Counted from the stretch's first letter, positions 11,478 to 22,059 are shown. The stretch: DNA of 38,376 nucleotides from Sperchopsis tessellata (GCA_033557685.1 JAWQRN010000109.1:1-38376), one strand, 5' to 3'. Notes: a model not told the origin generated them from the sequence alone. A program made the numbers and translations.

Positions 11478-11482
11478 TATGT
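11437..11482. repeat. (TA)n microsatellite with TGTA interruptions
   Basis: Alternating TA interrupted by TATGTATA units. It lies at the 3' side of the minus-strand LINE relic, where some LINEs carry simple-repeat tails. Confidence 0.95.
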
Positions 11483-11639
11483 ATAATCAAAAATACACCA
11501 TTATATCTTTCGGTGTCAGGTTTAAATACACTAAAATAAACATCACACTATACCCTTGCTCTTCTTATTTTACACAATTCTCCATTCATGCTATTTATTC
11601 ACGAAAACTTTGCAATTTTTCTTATCCCATGAAATCCTT

Positions 11640-13400
11640 TTAGCCTCTATTCATGTCATCCCTCTTCCTTCTAATATCCATGATATCACCATAAACCAAG
11701 TCTTAGCTTGTCTTATTCTCTTTTTTGTCCCTTGCGTCCTTGCTTCCCACACCCTTTTCATAGGAATACTATTGCTCATTCTGCATAAATGTCCACAACA
11801 TCCTAGTTGTCCTTGCTCCATAAACTTCCCCATCTGTTCCATTCCCAGTTATTTTCTTATTAGAGTCCTCCTATTTTTTCCCTCTTTGTAACTCCCTTTA
11901 CCCAACTTAAAAACTTCATTTCCATTGCTTGCATCATCTTTTTTTCCCTCTCTGTTAGATCCATGTTTCACACCCAAATGTCAGTATGGGTCTGTACAAT
12001 CTTTTGAATACCTTTAGTTTTGTGTGATTTTCTACTTCTTTCCTGTTGACAAATCCCTTACTCAATGCATAGTGTACCTTGTTCGCTTTTTCTATCCTGC
12101 TATTTATTTCTAGTTCTTGATTCCCAGTTTCCTGTAGTGTGACTCCAAGATATTGGTACTTCGTCACTACTTCAATATCCTTCTACCTCTATATGTATCT
12201 TTTCTTTCCTTTACTACTAACATTACTTTTATTTTTCTTTACTTAACTTCATTACACAGTCTGTTAAGATCTCATTCTAAACACTCAGATTTCCTTGTAG
12301 GTGCAATATAATCCGCCAATGCGCATTCAGTGATATTCACCATCTCCATGTTTCTATACCCCACAAACATTAGTTTTGTTCATTTATACCTTAATAATTC
12401 CAAAGAATATTATAAATAATACAGGACTCAGACCTCCTACTTGTCTAATTCCTCATTTCGTCCGAAATGCTTCCGCTTTCATATTTTTTATTATATACTT
12501 GTTTCTCTGATAAACTTTTTATCTTACTAGCTTCTTATTCACATTCCCAAAGCTTTTATATTGATACATTATCGAATGCTTTTTCCATGTCCATAAACGC
12601 TAACTATACCATTTTACCTTTGTCTCTAATCCTACTCATGATTAGTTTTAATGTAAAGATGTAGTCTTGAATACTTCTTCCTCTCCGAAGCCCACTTTGA
12701 CACTCAGCTTTGGTTCTACTAATTTTCTAATTTTCTTCTCTAGTACTTATTCATACAATTTCGTTACTGTACCCAAAGGTGTAATCCCTCTATAATTATT
12801 ATAATCTCTGTTGTCTCCCTTCATAAATATTGGTACTATTATCCCTATCTCCTTATCTTTTGATAAATTCTCTTCCTACTATACCTGATTGCATTTTTCC
12901 GGTAGCATTTCTTTTCCTCCCTCTCCCATATTATTATTATTCCCACCTCCTCCGTATCTATGTTTTCCTTTTTATCTTAATTTACTTGTTTATCCAGACC
13001 TTGCCTTCTATCACAACCCCCACTCCCTGTAGGTTCTGATAATACCTCTTTCCTCGGTCCATGATCTGTGTTTCATCAGTAAGTAGTCTCCCTTCTTTGT
13101 TTTTGATTGATGGCGTTTCAATTTTTTTTTTGTTTAGATGCTTCATTACTTTATAAAACAGTTTCTGATTCCCCTTACTGTTCTTCTCCAATTTTTCCAG
13201 AAATTCTCGCCATGTCTTTTTTTTCTTCCAGTACCAAGGTTTTAGCTGTGCCTCTTTGTTCCTTATACATCTCGTAGTCTTCCCATTTTCTACTATTTAG
13301 ATACTTCTTCCACTTCTCCATTTTTATATTTGCTTGTTTCCTTATTTCTTCAGTCCACCATGAAGATCGCTTCTTATTCTTACTTATCACACGTCTAATT
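11640..13400 (-). mobile_element. decayed LINE (non-LTR retrotransposon), endonuclease-RT linker to C-terminus
   Basis: On the minus strand the order is: SSWWTEEIRKQ (about 13360) and ARISGKIGEEQ of the linker between endonuclease and RT; MKHLNKKKIETPSIKNKEGR; then RT segments DNRDYNNYRGITPLGTVTKL, FRRGRSIQDYIFTLKLIMSR, LAFMDMEKAFDNVS and RQVGGLSPVLF; then KYQYLGVTLQETGNQELEIN, GFVNRKEVENHTKLKVFKRL and YRPILTFGCETWI (12167-11955); and finally HLCRMSNSIPMKRVWEAR (about 11800-11735). This is the usual domain order of an insect LINE of the RTE/Jockey-like type; the clade is uncertain. The catalytic YxDD box is not readable. Frames change many times and the 5' endonuclease is missing, so the copy is 5'-truncated and dead. 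The plus strand here is unusually pyrimidine-rich, giving several long shadow frames. Confidence 0.85.
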
Positions 13401-13429
13401 ATATAATAAACAAAATTGTGGAAAAACAA

Positions 13430-14720
13430 TAGAATCTTCTTTAAAAGTATGTATTCAATTTCTTGAAATTATTTTACGTAACAGCGAATTTTCTATGTAA
13501 TTTAAATATAGATGACATTAAATGGAATCGATAAAGGGTATCAGTAACATATCTGAACCTAAAATTTTTTTTTCTGGATTTGTCAGACTATAAAAAAGGG
13601 AATAATTCAAACTTTCCATAAAAATATCAACAAATGAAGGGCTTAGGTAACTACGCGCACATAAACCATAGGCATTAAATATAATAATCTAAGATAAGAA
13701 AAACAAGTTCGTGAGTAAGGTCTTGAACTAGCTGAGGTGTATCGTCACCCAAATTAGTTTCAATAAGACAGTGTACCTAGAAGATTATATATTATGAATG
13801 GTGATTCCGGTCCTTTCCCGGAAACCATGTATTAATCCTAAAATGTGTCGATGGTTCGACCACTGTTGCAAGGAATATTTTCAAGGCGAGTTATGTTACT
13901 TCAATAAATGGCGTCAATACAATGTATATGAGAACGGAGAACATCTGTGAAACATGATATTAAATAATACCAGTTCATGATTTATGGATGAAAAGCAATG
14001 GTAATAGGAGTAAGTTAAATTATTCTAAATTTATGAAAAATAAGTGTAGCTAAAATTTATTAGTGCGTATATGAATAGGAAACTTATGTTGATTTCCAAA
14101 CTAATGCTACCATACTTTTGTGTGATAGACTAGAAGAGCATTATAAGCTACTTTTATTTCAGTGTAAACTTACAGTTCGTTAGTATTTCAGCATAAAATG
14201 TATATTTTATGCTCAGCTTTCCCTTTGTACATATTTTAGTTGGTATCAAATTTTAAAGGAACATTCCAAAAACTTTATCTACAAACGGAAGTCCTTCACT
14301 GGTAAGTTATAGTTAAAAACTATCAAACAAGAAAAGTTTCGTAATATTATATAACTTATATAACGAGCATAAAACTTTTCAAAATTTAACTTTACATGCT
14401 TCGAAACAGCAACATTACGATAGAGCATAGAGGGATCAAATCCACTAGTAAGCTCACTTTATATTAGTTTTTCTTCCTTATTGACTCTGCACTCCGGTGG
14501 ACTTAAATTCAGATAAGAGAAATCAATTGTGAAAGAAAGAAATTACTGATTCAAGCTTTTTACTACAGAAAGTTTTTCCATTTGAAAGGCGCCAGATAAA
14601 ACGCAGGTACTTTCTTCCGGCGTAAGTGGACCAATTTTCTCGATGTAATTAAATTAGCAGAAATTTTAAAATCATTTCTTTTCCCTGCTATTTCGCAAAC
14701 TGTGACCTTCTGCTTAAATT
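13430..14720. other. no recognisable feature
   Basis: AT-rich, no readable domain, no obvious repeat. Confidence 0.45.
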
Positions 14721-14774
14721 TCTTCTGGTGAAGTATATTTTACGTGGGTATTAAATTGATTTTAACCAAATACT

Positions 14775-15553
14775 CGTTAAACGATTAGTCTTAATGGTTT
14801 TAATTGAATACCTTTTTCAAATTATCCATTAATTACATGAATTAAGAAACAATTTTAAAAGTTTATTTTTTTACAAAAATTCACCATTCTTTAGAATAAT
14901 AAAATGGTACTAATAGTAGCAAAAAATTTATTAATCATTTAAAGATTTTATAGATTATTCATATATGCAGCTATTATGAAATTTGAAAAAAGATATAATA
15001 AAATACAAAACAATAACTTCTTTTACATGTATATGGCTAATTTAACATTAGTTTTACCCAAAAATATGCTATTTGTGATATAAACTATTTAGATATGTAT
15101 AATATTTTCGCGATGAAAGAATACTGATAATCGTAAGAAGTGGGGACTAAAAGGACATAATCTATATGATATGAATTTGCACTATGCAACTTCGGGTCAT
15201 AGTGGGTTATATTTTCTTAGAAATATTGTATTATATAATTTAATTTGTTTAATAAAATTACTATTTGTAACATATTTAAAGAGATGAAAATAGTTTATAT
15301 ACTCAAATTTGTAGACATCATTCCGGTCGCTGTAACCTTATGAGTGGAAATACATTAAAACGGTTAGACTGGTCTGAACGACAACATTTGAACACCAGTT
15401 AAAATGTTTTCACCTGAAGTATAATTTACTCTTTAAACCATTAGTTGTAATGTTTTTAGCTGAATACCGTTTTCAAATTATCCCATAATTTCAGAAATTT
15501 ATAAATAATTTGAAAAGCAATTTTTATAAAAACACTCCACTCTTTAATAAATT
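14775..15553. repeat. repeat with 120-130-bp direct repeats at both sides
   Basis: 14775-14902 and 15431-15553 are diverged direct repeats (both contain a GAATACC...TTTTCAAATTATCC stretch and a CCA[TC]TCTTTA end), offset by 656 bp. The sequence between them (about 14880-15400) is related to 18090-18600: both share ACCATTCTTTAG, ATAAAATT[AG]CTATT and ACATCATTCCGG. This could be a small non-coding element with LTR-like ends, or part of a tandem family. No coding content. Confidence 0.55.
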
Positions 15554-15559
15554 CTATGT

Positions 15560-16065
15560 TACAAAACATGAAGAGTAGTTTTTCAAAGCGACTAAGTGCC
15601 AAATTCTTCCAAATTCTTATTTTTTTTTTAAAAGAGGGTTTATATAATATACTGCTTGCTTAAGTCTGATGTATAAGTATTTTATATAATCTATAATACA
15701 ATACTGTGCCCTCACACTTGTTTGCAAGCAAAGATCTATGTGCCGAGAAGAGGTTTACACTACGTACGTCCTTAGAGTTATTGTGATTGCAAAAGTATTT
15801 AGCATTCAAGGTAGTAAATAACAAAAAATCAAATAAACCTTCACCGGTAGTGAAACCAAAAAGAAGGAAATAGGACGACTGAAATATATGTAATATAAGA
15901 AAAGTGAAATACAAACAATAGTTTCTCCTAGGAATCGCTTAGTTTTGAGGTAAGTTAAGTTTACTACAATTTCTTTAAGATACAAAATGAACTGACAAAA
16001 GAGGTATGTCCAGTTAGCTAAGAAAATATGCCTCAAAAAGAAAAGGATAAATAATCTAACATATT
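15560..16065. other. no recognisable feature
   Basis: Spacer between the direct-repeat element and the hammerhead array. The minus-strand frames at 15660-16036 contain no known domain. Confidence 0.4.
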
Positions 16066-16211
16066 AACAAGAATTTGTTGCTTTCTTGGCCGTACATAAA
16101 TGTGTTATTTTAATATTTGATAAATTCAAATATCAAACAAACCGGCCAAGTCAATATATTAAATACAGAAATGAACTACGCTTCGCAAAATGATGGAAAA
16201 CAAACAGAATT

Positions 16212-16255
16212 GCAGTGGATACGTGTGTCTGTCATTAAGACGGCATCATCACTGC
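16212..16255 (-). ncRNA. hammerhead ribozyme motif, unit 1 (mutated core)
   Basis: Minus strand: GCAGTG, ATGATGC, CGTC-TTAAT-GACA, GACA, CACGTATC, CACTGC. Stem I is perfect and stem II is kept. The core boxes CTGATGA, GAAA and the GTC site each carry changes, so activity is unlikely. Confidence 0.65.
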
Positions 16256-16578
16256 TCTTGATAGTAATTAGCTGTTTTCCACCTACGAATACATATTTCA
16301 TTCCTTGTATATATGCTTTGATATCGCGAGTGAGCACATTGTGAGAGGTACCGCAATGTTACAATGTTACAATTGAATAATCATTACGCTAATTAAATAT
16401 TAATCTACACGAAATTGCCATTTTCGTATAAGACTAAGAATTTGTTGCTTCCTTGGCCGTACATAAATGTGTTGTTTTAATATTTGATAAATTCAAATAT
16501 CAAGCAAACCGGCCAAGTCAGTATATTAAATACAGAGATCAACTACGCTTCGCAAAATGATGGGAAACAAACATGATT

Positions 16579-16622
16579 GCAGTGGACACGTGTTTCTCTC
16601 ATTACGACGTCATAAGCACTGC
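16579..16622 (-). ncRNA. hammerhead ribozyme motif, unit 2 (one core change)
   Basis: Minus strand: GCAGTG, CTTATGA, CGTC-GTAAT-GAGA, GAAA, CACGTGTC, CACTGC. Stem I, GAAA, the palindromic stem III and the GTC cleavage site are intact. The CTGATGA box has G to T at its third base, which is an essential position, so this copy is probably inactive. Confidence 0.7.
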
Positions 16623-16793
16623 TCTTGATAGTAATTAGCTGTTTTACATGCACGAATACATATTTGATTCCTTGTATGTATGCTTTGAGATCGCGAGTGA
16701 GCATATTGTGAGAGGTATCGCAATGTTTCACTATTACAATTGAAAAATTATCGCTCTAATTAAATATTAGTCTACACGAAATTACTATCAAGG

Positions 16794-16837
16794 GCAGTGC
16801 TGATGACGTCTTAATGACAGAAACACGTGTCCACTGC
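16794..16837 (+). ncRNA. hammerhead ribozyme motif with intact core, inverted copy
   Basis: Order on the plus strand: stem I GCAGTG (16794-16799), CTGATGA (16800-16806), stem II with GTC (16808-16810) pairing to GAC (16816-16818) around TTAAT, GAAA (16820-16823), stem III ACACGTGT (16823-16830), cleavage after C16831, stem I return strand CACTGC (16832-16837). Every conserved core base of the family is present. The closing pair of stem II next to the core is C-A instead of the usual G-C, and all three local copies share that A. Stem III is self-complementary with almost no loop, the arrangement known to work best as a dimer. In vitro activity is plausible but not shown. Confidence 0.75.
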
Positions 16838-16989
16838 AATTCTGTTTGGCTACCATCATTTTGCGAAGCGTAGTTCATTTCTGTATTTAATATATATTGA
16901 CTTGGCCGGTTTGCTTAATATTTGAATTTATCAAATATTAAAATAACACATTAACAGTTTTTTTATTGCGGGATGTCATTGTAGTAACA

Positions 16990-17845
16990 GTCTAAGAAGC
17001 AATTTCTAAGTTCTGACTTAAATGTGCATCAGCTCTATTTGGTATTCAAACATAAATCGCTACATACAAACATTACATATAATTAGTACTTGGAAGGATT
17101 CCAAAAAGATATTTCGCACATGCGATTTGGGAGCCCCAAAACCAACAAGTGCTCAGTGTGTGACTTATACAATAATAAAATCAAATGTTGTTTGAATCAT
17201 ATCGACCAAAAGCCAATAAAAGGGAAGTTTGATTTACACCAAAAAAAGCCAGAAAATGGTAGATTTAGAATAAGTTTTATTATTTCCAACACTCACTCGC
17301 ATTAAAAAGTTTTACTACAGTAAACTATCTTCTGAAATGTTTTGTGTCTTAGACATATACGTTAAAAAGTAACGTAAGTTTCTGGTCGAATTTCTATATA
17401 GGACAAAATAAGAAGAAAATGTTGCTTTTCCCGTTTATATATTTGGTCGCTACAGAAAAATTTTGTAAAATTAAATAAACGGTCTTGGTAAATGCTCATT
17501 CTAATTTTGGCCTCTGACCAAAATTTTGTGTAGATTAAACGCAGAAATATCTTGAAAAAATAGCAAATATTGCTCAGCATAAAAATCCACGGCATGCCAT
17601 TAATTTGAATAAACACTACTTTAAAGATGTTCAAGAGATTCCACATTGTTTCTTAAACAGGACAAAACTAAATATCTCCAAATCTTGTTCGATACAAGTT
17701 TCAAAGGAAAATTCAGTCCTAATTACAACAAATTGGGTCTCCTGTAATGTTTTAAAAAGGGGAAAAAGTATAAGGGAATTGACACCATTGTCAGAGCTTA
17801 ATTGTAAAAACCATTTAAGTATATTCGATTTTACGCGGGAATAAT
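16990..17845 (+). pseudogene. DUF7869-like protein pseudogene
   Basis: Segments in several frames resemble a large insect protein family that carries a DUF7869-type domain. Upstream: FLSSDLNVHQLYLVFKHKSL (about 17004-17060), then LEGFQKDISHMRFGSPKTNK and CSVCDLYNNKIKCC (17090-17190), a Cys-containing motif typical of the family's N-terminal half. Downstream after a gap: GQNKKKMLLFPFIYLVATEK (about 17400-17460; family PGQNKNxM), then NLNKHYFKDVQEIPHCFLNR and TKLNISKSCSIQVSKENSV (17600-17720), and CNVLKRGKSIREL to the end near 17843. The middle of the protein is missing between about 17310 and 17390. These proteins are often multicopy and transposon-like, and their biochemical role is not established. 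It begins about 35 bp after the inverted retrozyme-like copy. Assignment is from memory of motif patterns, not a search. Confidence 0.6.
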
Positions 17846-18089
17846 CAAAAAGGCAAATCAAAAAATTACATAATTAACTTTTTGAATGGGGTTGTAGTTT
17901 GAACTCTTTTAGACTAGTGTCTAGTATTGCCATAACATCTTCTCCAAAATATTATTTTTCCAACATGTAAGAATACTGTTTTAGTTGTTTCATTAAATAT
18001 CCCTGTTGCAATATTTTTCCTGAGTTATTTTTGGTGCATCGATTTTTATGCGTTTTTATTAATTTTCTTTGGATATACCATGCCATACC

Positions 18090-18600
18090 ATTCTTTAGTA
18101 TAAGAAATACTTGTTGCCAAAACTATATGTTAGTTATTTTTGAAAGATTTTATAAATTATGCACATTTGCATCTATGACTAAGAAATCTTTTAAAGTTTT
18201 TAGCTATGAAATAAGACAAAAATATTCAGTGTAATGCAGTATAACAAAAATTATACACTAAAGCCTTTCCTCAACCAGTAAAAAATTGTTTTGCATAAGT
18301 AGGACTAATTTAATATTATTTTATATATTTTAATAACTCAACTACTTAGATATGTAGAAATCCGCATAATTTGCACAATGCAATTAAAACTAGTAGAAGA
18401 CTCGATTTTTCTAGAAATTTTGTATTGTAGGTTTTTGGGAAACTATATTTATATAATAAAATTGCTATTGGTTATGAAGTAAAGGAGTTTAATATAATCT
18501 ATCAAACCAAATCAGTAAACATCATTCCGGCCGATATAATATTGTCAGTGGACATACACCAAAATAGTAAGCGAATATTGGTGTGAACAAAAACCACCTA
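18090..18600 (+). repeat. second copy of the dispersed repeat seen at 14880-15400
   Basis: Shares ACCATTCTTTAG near the start, TAATAAAATTGCTATT and AACATCATTCCGG toward the end with the first copy, offset about 3.2 kb, heavily diverged. No coding content. Confidence 0.5.
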
Positions 18601-18689
18601 TTTAAACACATGAAAAAATTAGTTATCTATGAAGCCTTTCGCATTTTTCGCAAACTACTTAACATAAGAAGTAGGCATAGGTCTTGATT

Positions 18690-19130
18690 GACTAAGAACT
18701 CCAAGATAAATTAAAACAAGGATTTAACCCTGAGAATTTACACGGTAATAATTATAATAAGATTATACCAGATTGTAGCGAGAGACTGGCAGCTTATATC
18801 GGGTGACGTGGCTTGTTTTAATACGACCGTGTAATCTTCTTGAAAAACTAAGACTTCAAATTATACTGGGATCGTGAGATAAGAATAGACACAAAAATCC
18901 TACTAAATAGACCACAACCACAAAATACAGTCCACATATGCTATGAAGGTTAACAAAATGAGTTAGCCGTGGAAATTAAGAAAATGTGGAAGCTCAAAAT
19001 TGTGAGTATCAAGTCGATGGTCCTTTCGGCGATTGGTATCGCTAATTACAATATTAACCTACAATTGGAATATTTGGAATTTCATCACTTAATATCACAA
19101 ATGCAGAGAGCTACTAGATACATAACATAC
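18690..19130 (+). mobile_element. LINE C-terminal fragment
   Basis: Frame-shifted translation gives FKLYWDREIRIDTKILLNRP (about 18850-18915), then NELAVEIKKMWKLKIVSIKS and MVLSAIGIANYNINLQLEYL (about 18958-19080). This order, KLYWDRxIxTDxxIxxNRPD then AxEIKxxWKxxKVxxxPxxxSATG, is typical of the extreme C-terminus of a group of insect LINE polyproteins. Only this tail remains; the reverse transcriptase and endonuclease are absent, as in a heavily 5'-truncated insertion. Confidence 0.65.
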
Positions 19131-19139
19131 AATTTAACT

Positions 19140-20710
19140 TGACCATTGATTCGCTAAGCTGTAAAATATACACCAATTGTGAATCTAAGGAATAATTAAT
19201 AATAATAAAATAATTAGTGTTTATAATACCACCGAATCAACAATATAATAAATTATTTTGACAATAAATGTACGTACTACAGATTTTCAGAAAGAAGAAT
19301 TTATAAAAAATGTAATTACGTCACCTAAATAAACTCAACGACTATTATACCATAACGCTTACAAATGTTTGAAATTGCATTAAAAAATTCCCTGTTCTTA
19401 ATTATCAAACATCAAATTAATCATACAATATTTTTGTGTATCACCTGACAGTGACAAGGTGTTGGTGAAATTGTAAAACAAATCATTCAGGGATGTCATT
19501 ATCCAGCAAAATGGAAATGAATTATAAAAGCTAAATTAAATCGGAGGGTAAGCTTGTTTATCCATTTATTATTAAAAAGGCAGAAGGGTGTTGGAATTCA
19601 ATTGAAAAATAAATTCGTACGTGGTTCTGCATTGTATTGGACAAATGAAGTTTTCATACTTACTCTGAAAACATAAATAAATTTTTCCTGTTGCCACCTG
19701 TTTTATTACCTTACAAAATTTAATTTCATTTTCTACCAAGTAATGTTAGTTAATATATAAACAAAAAAATGTATGATTAATAGTCTTTTTTGTTTGGTAA
19801 CTTCCTTTGCGCCTAAATTACTTTCCACATATATCGTCAACAAAAAATTTTAAATAATAATTACATTCAAATTAAATTATTTTTAAGAAATATATTTATG
19901 TATATACTGAATAGGTATAGGAATAGGAATAAAAAATAAGGCACATATGAAGAAAATAGAATGAGATACTGAAATATAAAAATTAAGTAAACGAAGAGTA
20001 GGTAATAAAATCCCCCAACTACCTATTTCTGGGTATGACATAAAAATGTGCGCACTCTCAACTCAAACAATTATAAAGAAGTTTATAAATATTTTACGCA
20101 ACTTATATGTCAAATAATGGTTCTTGAACTCAAATAGATACAAATGTACTACTTAATCTTCTATGTTGTATGACCATAATAAATTGAAAACAGTATAATT
20201 GAATTCTCTGCACTCTCTGTCAATAAAAGTGCTATATGGTTGTATACGAGCAAATATTGGCATTTGATCTTGATATTGTTGGCTTATACAGTGTGCGCCT
20301 TGATTAACAGTTATGATTTCCCTTTGACTGGCTTTTGAATAAAATGCTCAAACAGGTTGATTTAATTTTTTTCTAGAGTTTTTTTCGCATGAAAACATGT
20401 AATTTTTTATTAAAAACAAACCTTTTTTCCGAAAACCAAAACTAATGTTTTTCTCCCTAAGGGATCTGAGATAAAAAGTTTTCAATATATAGAGGTGCAA
20501 ATATCCCAAAAACTACATTATGTTAACTGAATTATTTTGAACTCCTGTTTTGACATTTAAAGAAAATTGATAAAATGTATTTGAAAACACATAGTTGTCA
20601 AAAAATTGCGTTTCTATTGCAGAAAGAAATAACTCATTCGACAAAGTGAAAATGCAATTAAAACCCTTTTTAAACAAAATTATAATATCATTGTTATTTT
20701 AAAAATTTGT
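19140..20710. other. no recognisable feature
   Basis: AT-rich, no domain, no repeat pair found. Confidence 0.45.
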
Positions 20711-20715
20711 TTAAA

Positions 20716-20915
20716 TCAAATATCAAGATATACGGCCCAGTTAATATGATAAATACAGAAATTAGATGGGTATCTAAACAAGCAGATATTTCAGTGGGCA
20801 CAAAGTTTCTCTTATAAAACCGTTCATCGACAATGCTCTGTTAGTCTTATAAAAATGCTTTACTGTAGCGAGTAATCACATTATGAGAGATATTAAAATA
20901 TTTCAATGTTATAAT
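20716..20915 (-). repeat. diverged fourth copy of the retrozyme-like unit
   Basis: Shared landmarks with the array in the same order: AAATATCAA, a GGCCCAGTTAATATGATAAATACAGAAAT version of the GGCCAAGTCAATATATTAAATACAGAAAT stretch given here only as a label, CAGTGGGCAC, AATGCTCT, GAGTAATCACATTATGAGAG and a TTTCAATGTTA end. On the minus strand at 20836-20792 the hammerhead region reads GCATTG, TCGATGA, a loosely paired stem, GAAAC, TTTGTGC, CCACTG. GAAAC and most of stem I survive, but the core and cleavage site are damaged. Confidence 0.6.
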
Positions 20916-21490
20916 GAGTTATCATATAAAATAAAGAAGTCAAATATTTATCAAAAACTACATAAACACAACCCTGTTAATAATTACCTATGCCAGAAGT
21001 ACGAATACAAATTTGATTTAAAGTATAAATGATTTAATAAAAAGTAAATTGGTCCAATTAAAACACCAGTTTGATTTTATATTAACGAACATTTACGGTC
21101 AACGAGTCCCTCTCGCACATAGTCTGTGCATGACAGTTAATATTTTGGGCGTTCGTCTGAATGTCTTGGAGAATATGGAGATATTCAAGGAAATGTTAGC
21201 AAATGCTAAGTACCTCAACAGAAGGTGAGTGTTATAGGTATCCCCACTTATGTCATCCATGCTTTGTTCATTGTATTCACAACGCACGCAACTTTCCAAT
21301 AACCAAATATCCAGAAATGTTGCTATCATACTCCCTCGCCTGCTCCGAACAATATAGTATTTGATTAGGTTGATTAATTTTAGGTTTTCCTTTAAGTGGT
21401 TTTTTGATTATTTGAGTGCTGAGATCAATTGTGTAATTCAGTACGCATACTTCCACGGCCACAGTAAATATCTTCATGTTTTCCGGGAGA
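20916..21490. other. mostly unassigned; weak exon-like stretch at 21137-21224
   Basis: An open stretch reading NILGVRLNVLENMEIFKEML lies between a CATGACAG and a GAAG|GTGAGT splice-donor-like site. There is no supporting homology. The rest is unremarkable AT-rich sequence. Confidence 0.25.
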
Positions 21491-21494
21491 TAGC

Positions 21495-21703
21495 TGTGTG
21501 TTGGATTTTGCTTTTTCCGACGCTTCGTCCGCTGTTACAGGGTACATTATCAAAACATGTAGCTCTTAAAAGTGCTAATTTTAGATTGTCATGTAGCTTG
21601 TTGTAGGTGCCGATATGTAGCTCTCGCATGGCAAGCTACATGACTTGATAATATCCCCTGCAACAGCGGACGAAACGTCGGCAAGAACAAAATCCAACAC
21701 ACA
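21495..21703. mobile_element. foldback element, 70-bp inverted arms with nested palindrome
   Basis: Left arm 21495-21564 and right arm 21634-21703 are imperfect inverted repeats of equal length (both outer ends TGTGTGTTGGATTTTG in hairpin orientation, sharing CGTCCGCTGTT and ATTATCAA), separated by 69 bp. Within the spacer, GTCATGTAGCTTG (21588-21600) is an exact inverted partner of CAAGCTACATGAC (21631-21643), so two alternative hairpins compete. The motif ATGTAGCT occurs three times forward and once inverted. Non-coding; a foldback MITE is the simplest reading. Confidence 0.8.
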
Positions 21704-22059
21704 TTTTTTTAAGTTTTTAAATATATTTTGTTTAATTAAGAATCCCAGTAGTCTATGTGCCCGCCTACCTCGTGTTTTTTGTTTACAATTCAATTTGTCA
21801 CTTTATTTAATACAGGTATGATGTCTTGTGTGTATGTTTAGTTGCCTAGTTCCTGTAAGTGTATAATTTTACATAATATTCAAATTCCGATTTGGTAGGA
21901 TATTTTGTGTTTCTTGGATAACAGTATTGGGCCTCCTCATTTTCTCTTCTTCTTCCTGTATGGTTTCCATCTTCTCCCTCCATAGATTATTTCATGTTTG
22001 TGTATTTCATAATGAAGTTGACATAGGGTAACAGTACAAAAAAACAGGAAAAAGTTGGT

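Larger units (their letters stand above)
16069..16955. repeat. retrozyme-like array: two tandem 367-bp units plus an inverted partial copy
   Basis: Unit 1 (16069-16435) and unit 2 (16436 to about 16784) are direct repeats; both start AAGAATTTGTTGCTT and share most of their sequence, including TTGGCCGTACATAAATGTGT and GCTCTTGATAGTAATTAGCT. From about 16785 a third copy runs in the opposite direction, starting ACTATCAAGGGCAGTGCTGA and ending near 16955. Each copy has a hammerhead motif at the same internal position: minus strand in units 1 and 2, plus strand in the third. Each unit also has an inverted pair near its start, CTTGGCCG and CGGCCAAG, around a TTGATAAATTCAAATATCAA palindrome. There is no coding capacity. 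Unit length, tandem order and a type I hammerhead fit metazoan retrozymes; an ordinary satellite carrying a hammerhead is the alternative. Confidence 0.8.

Noticed and set aside
11556..11891. Long open frame on the plus strand with hydrophobic content
   Set aside because: It is the antisense of the LINE C-terminal region; the pyrimidine-rich strand gives Phe/Leu/Ser-rich text by composition.
21137..21224. 88-bp exon-like stretch with GTGAGT donor
   Set aside because: The acceptor lacks a pyrimidine tract and the peptide has no recognisable family.
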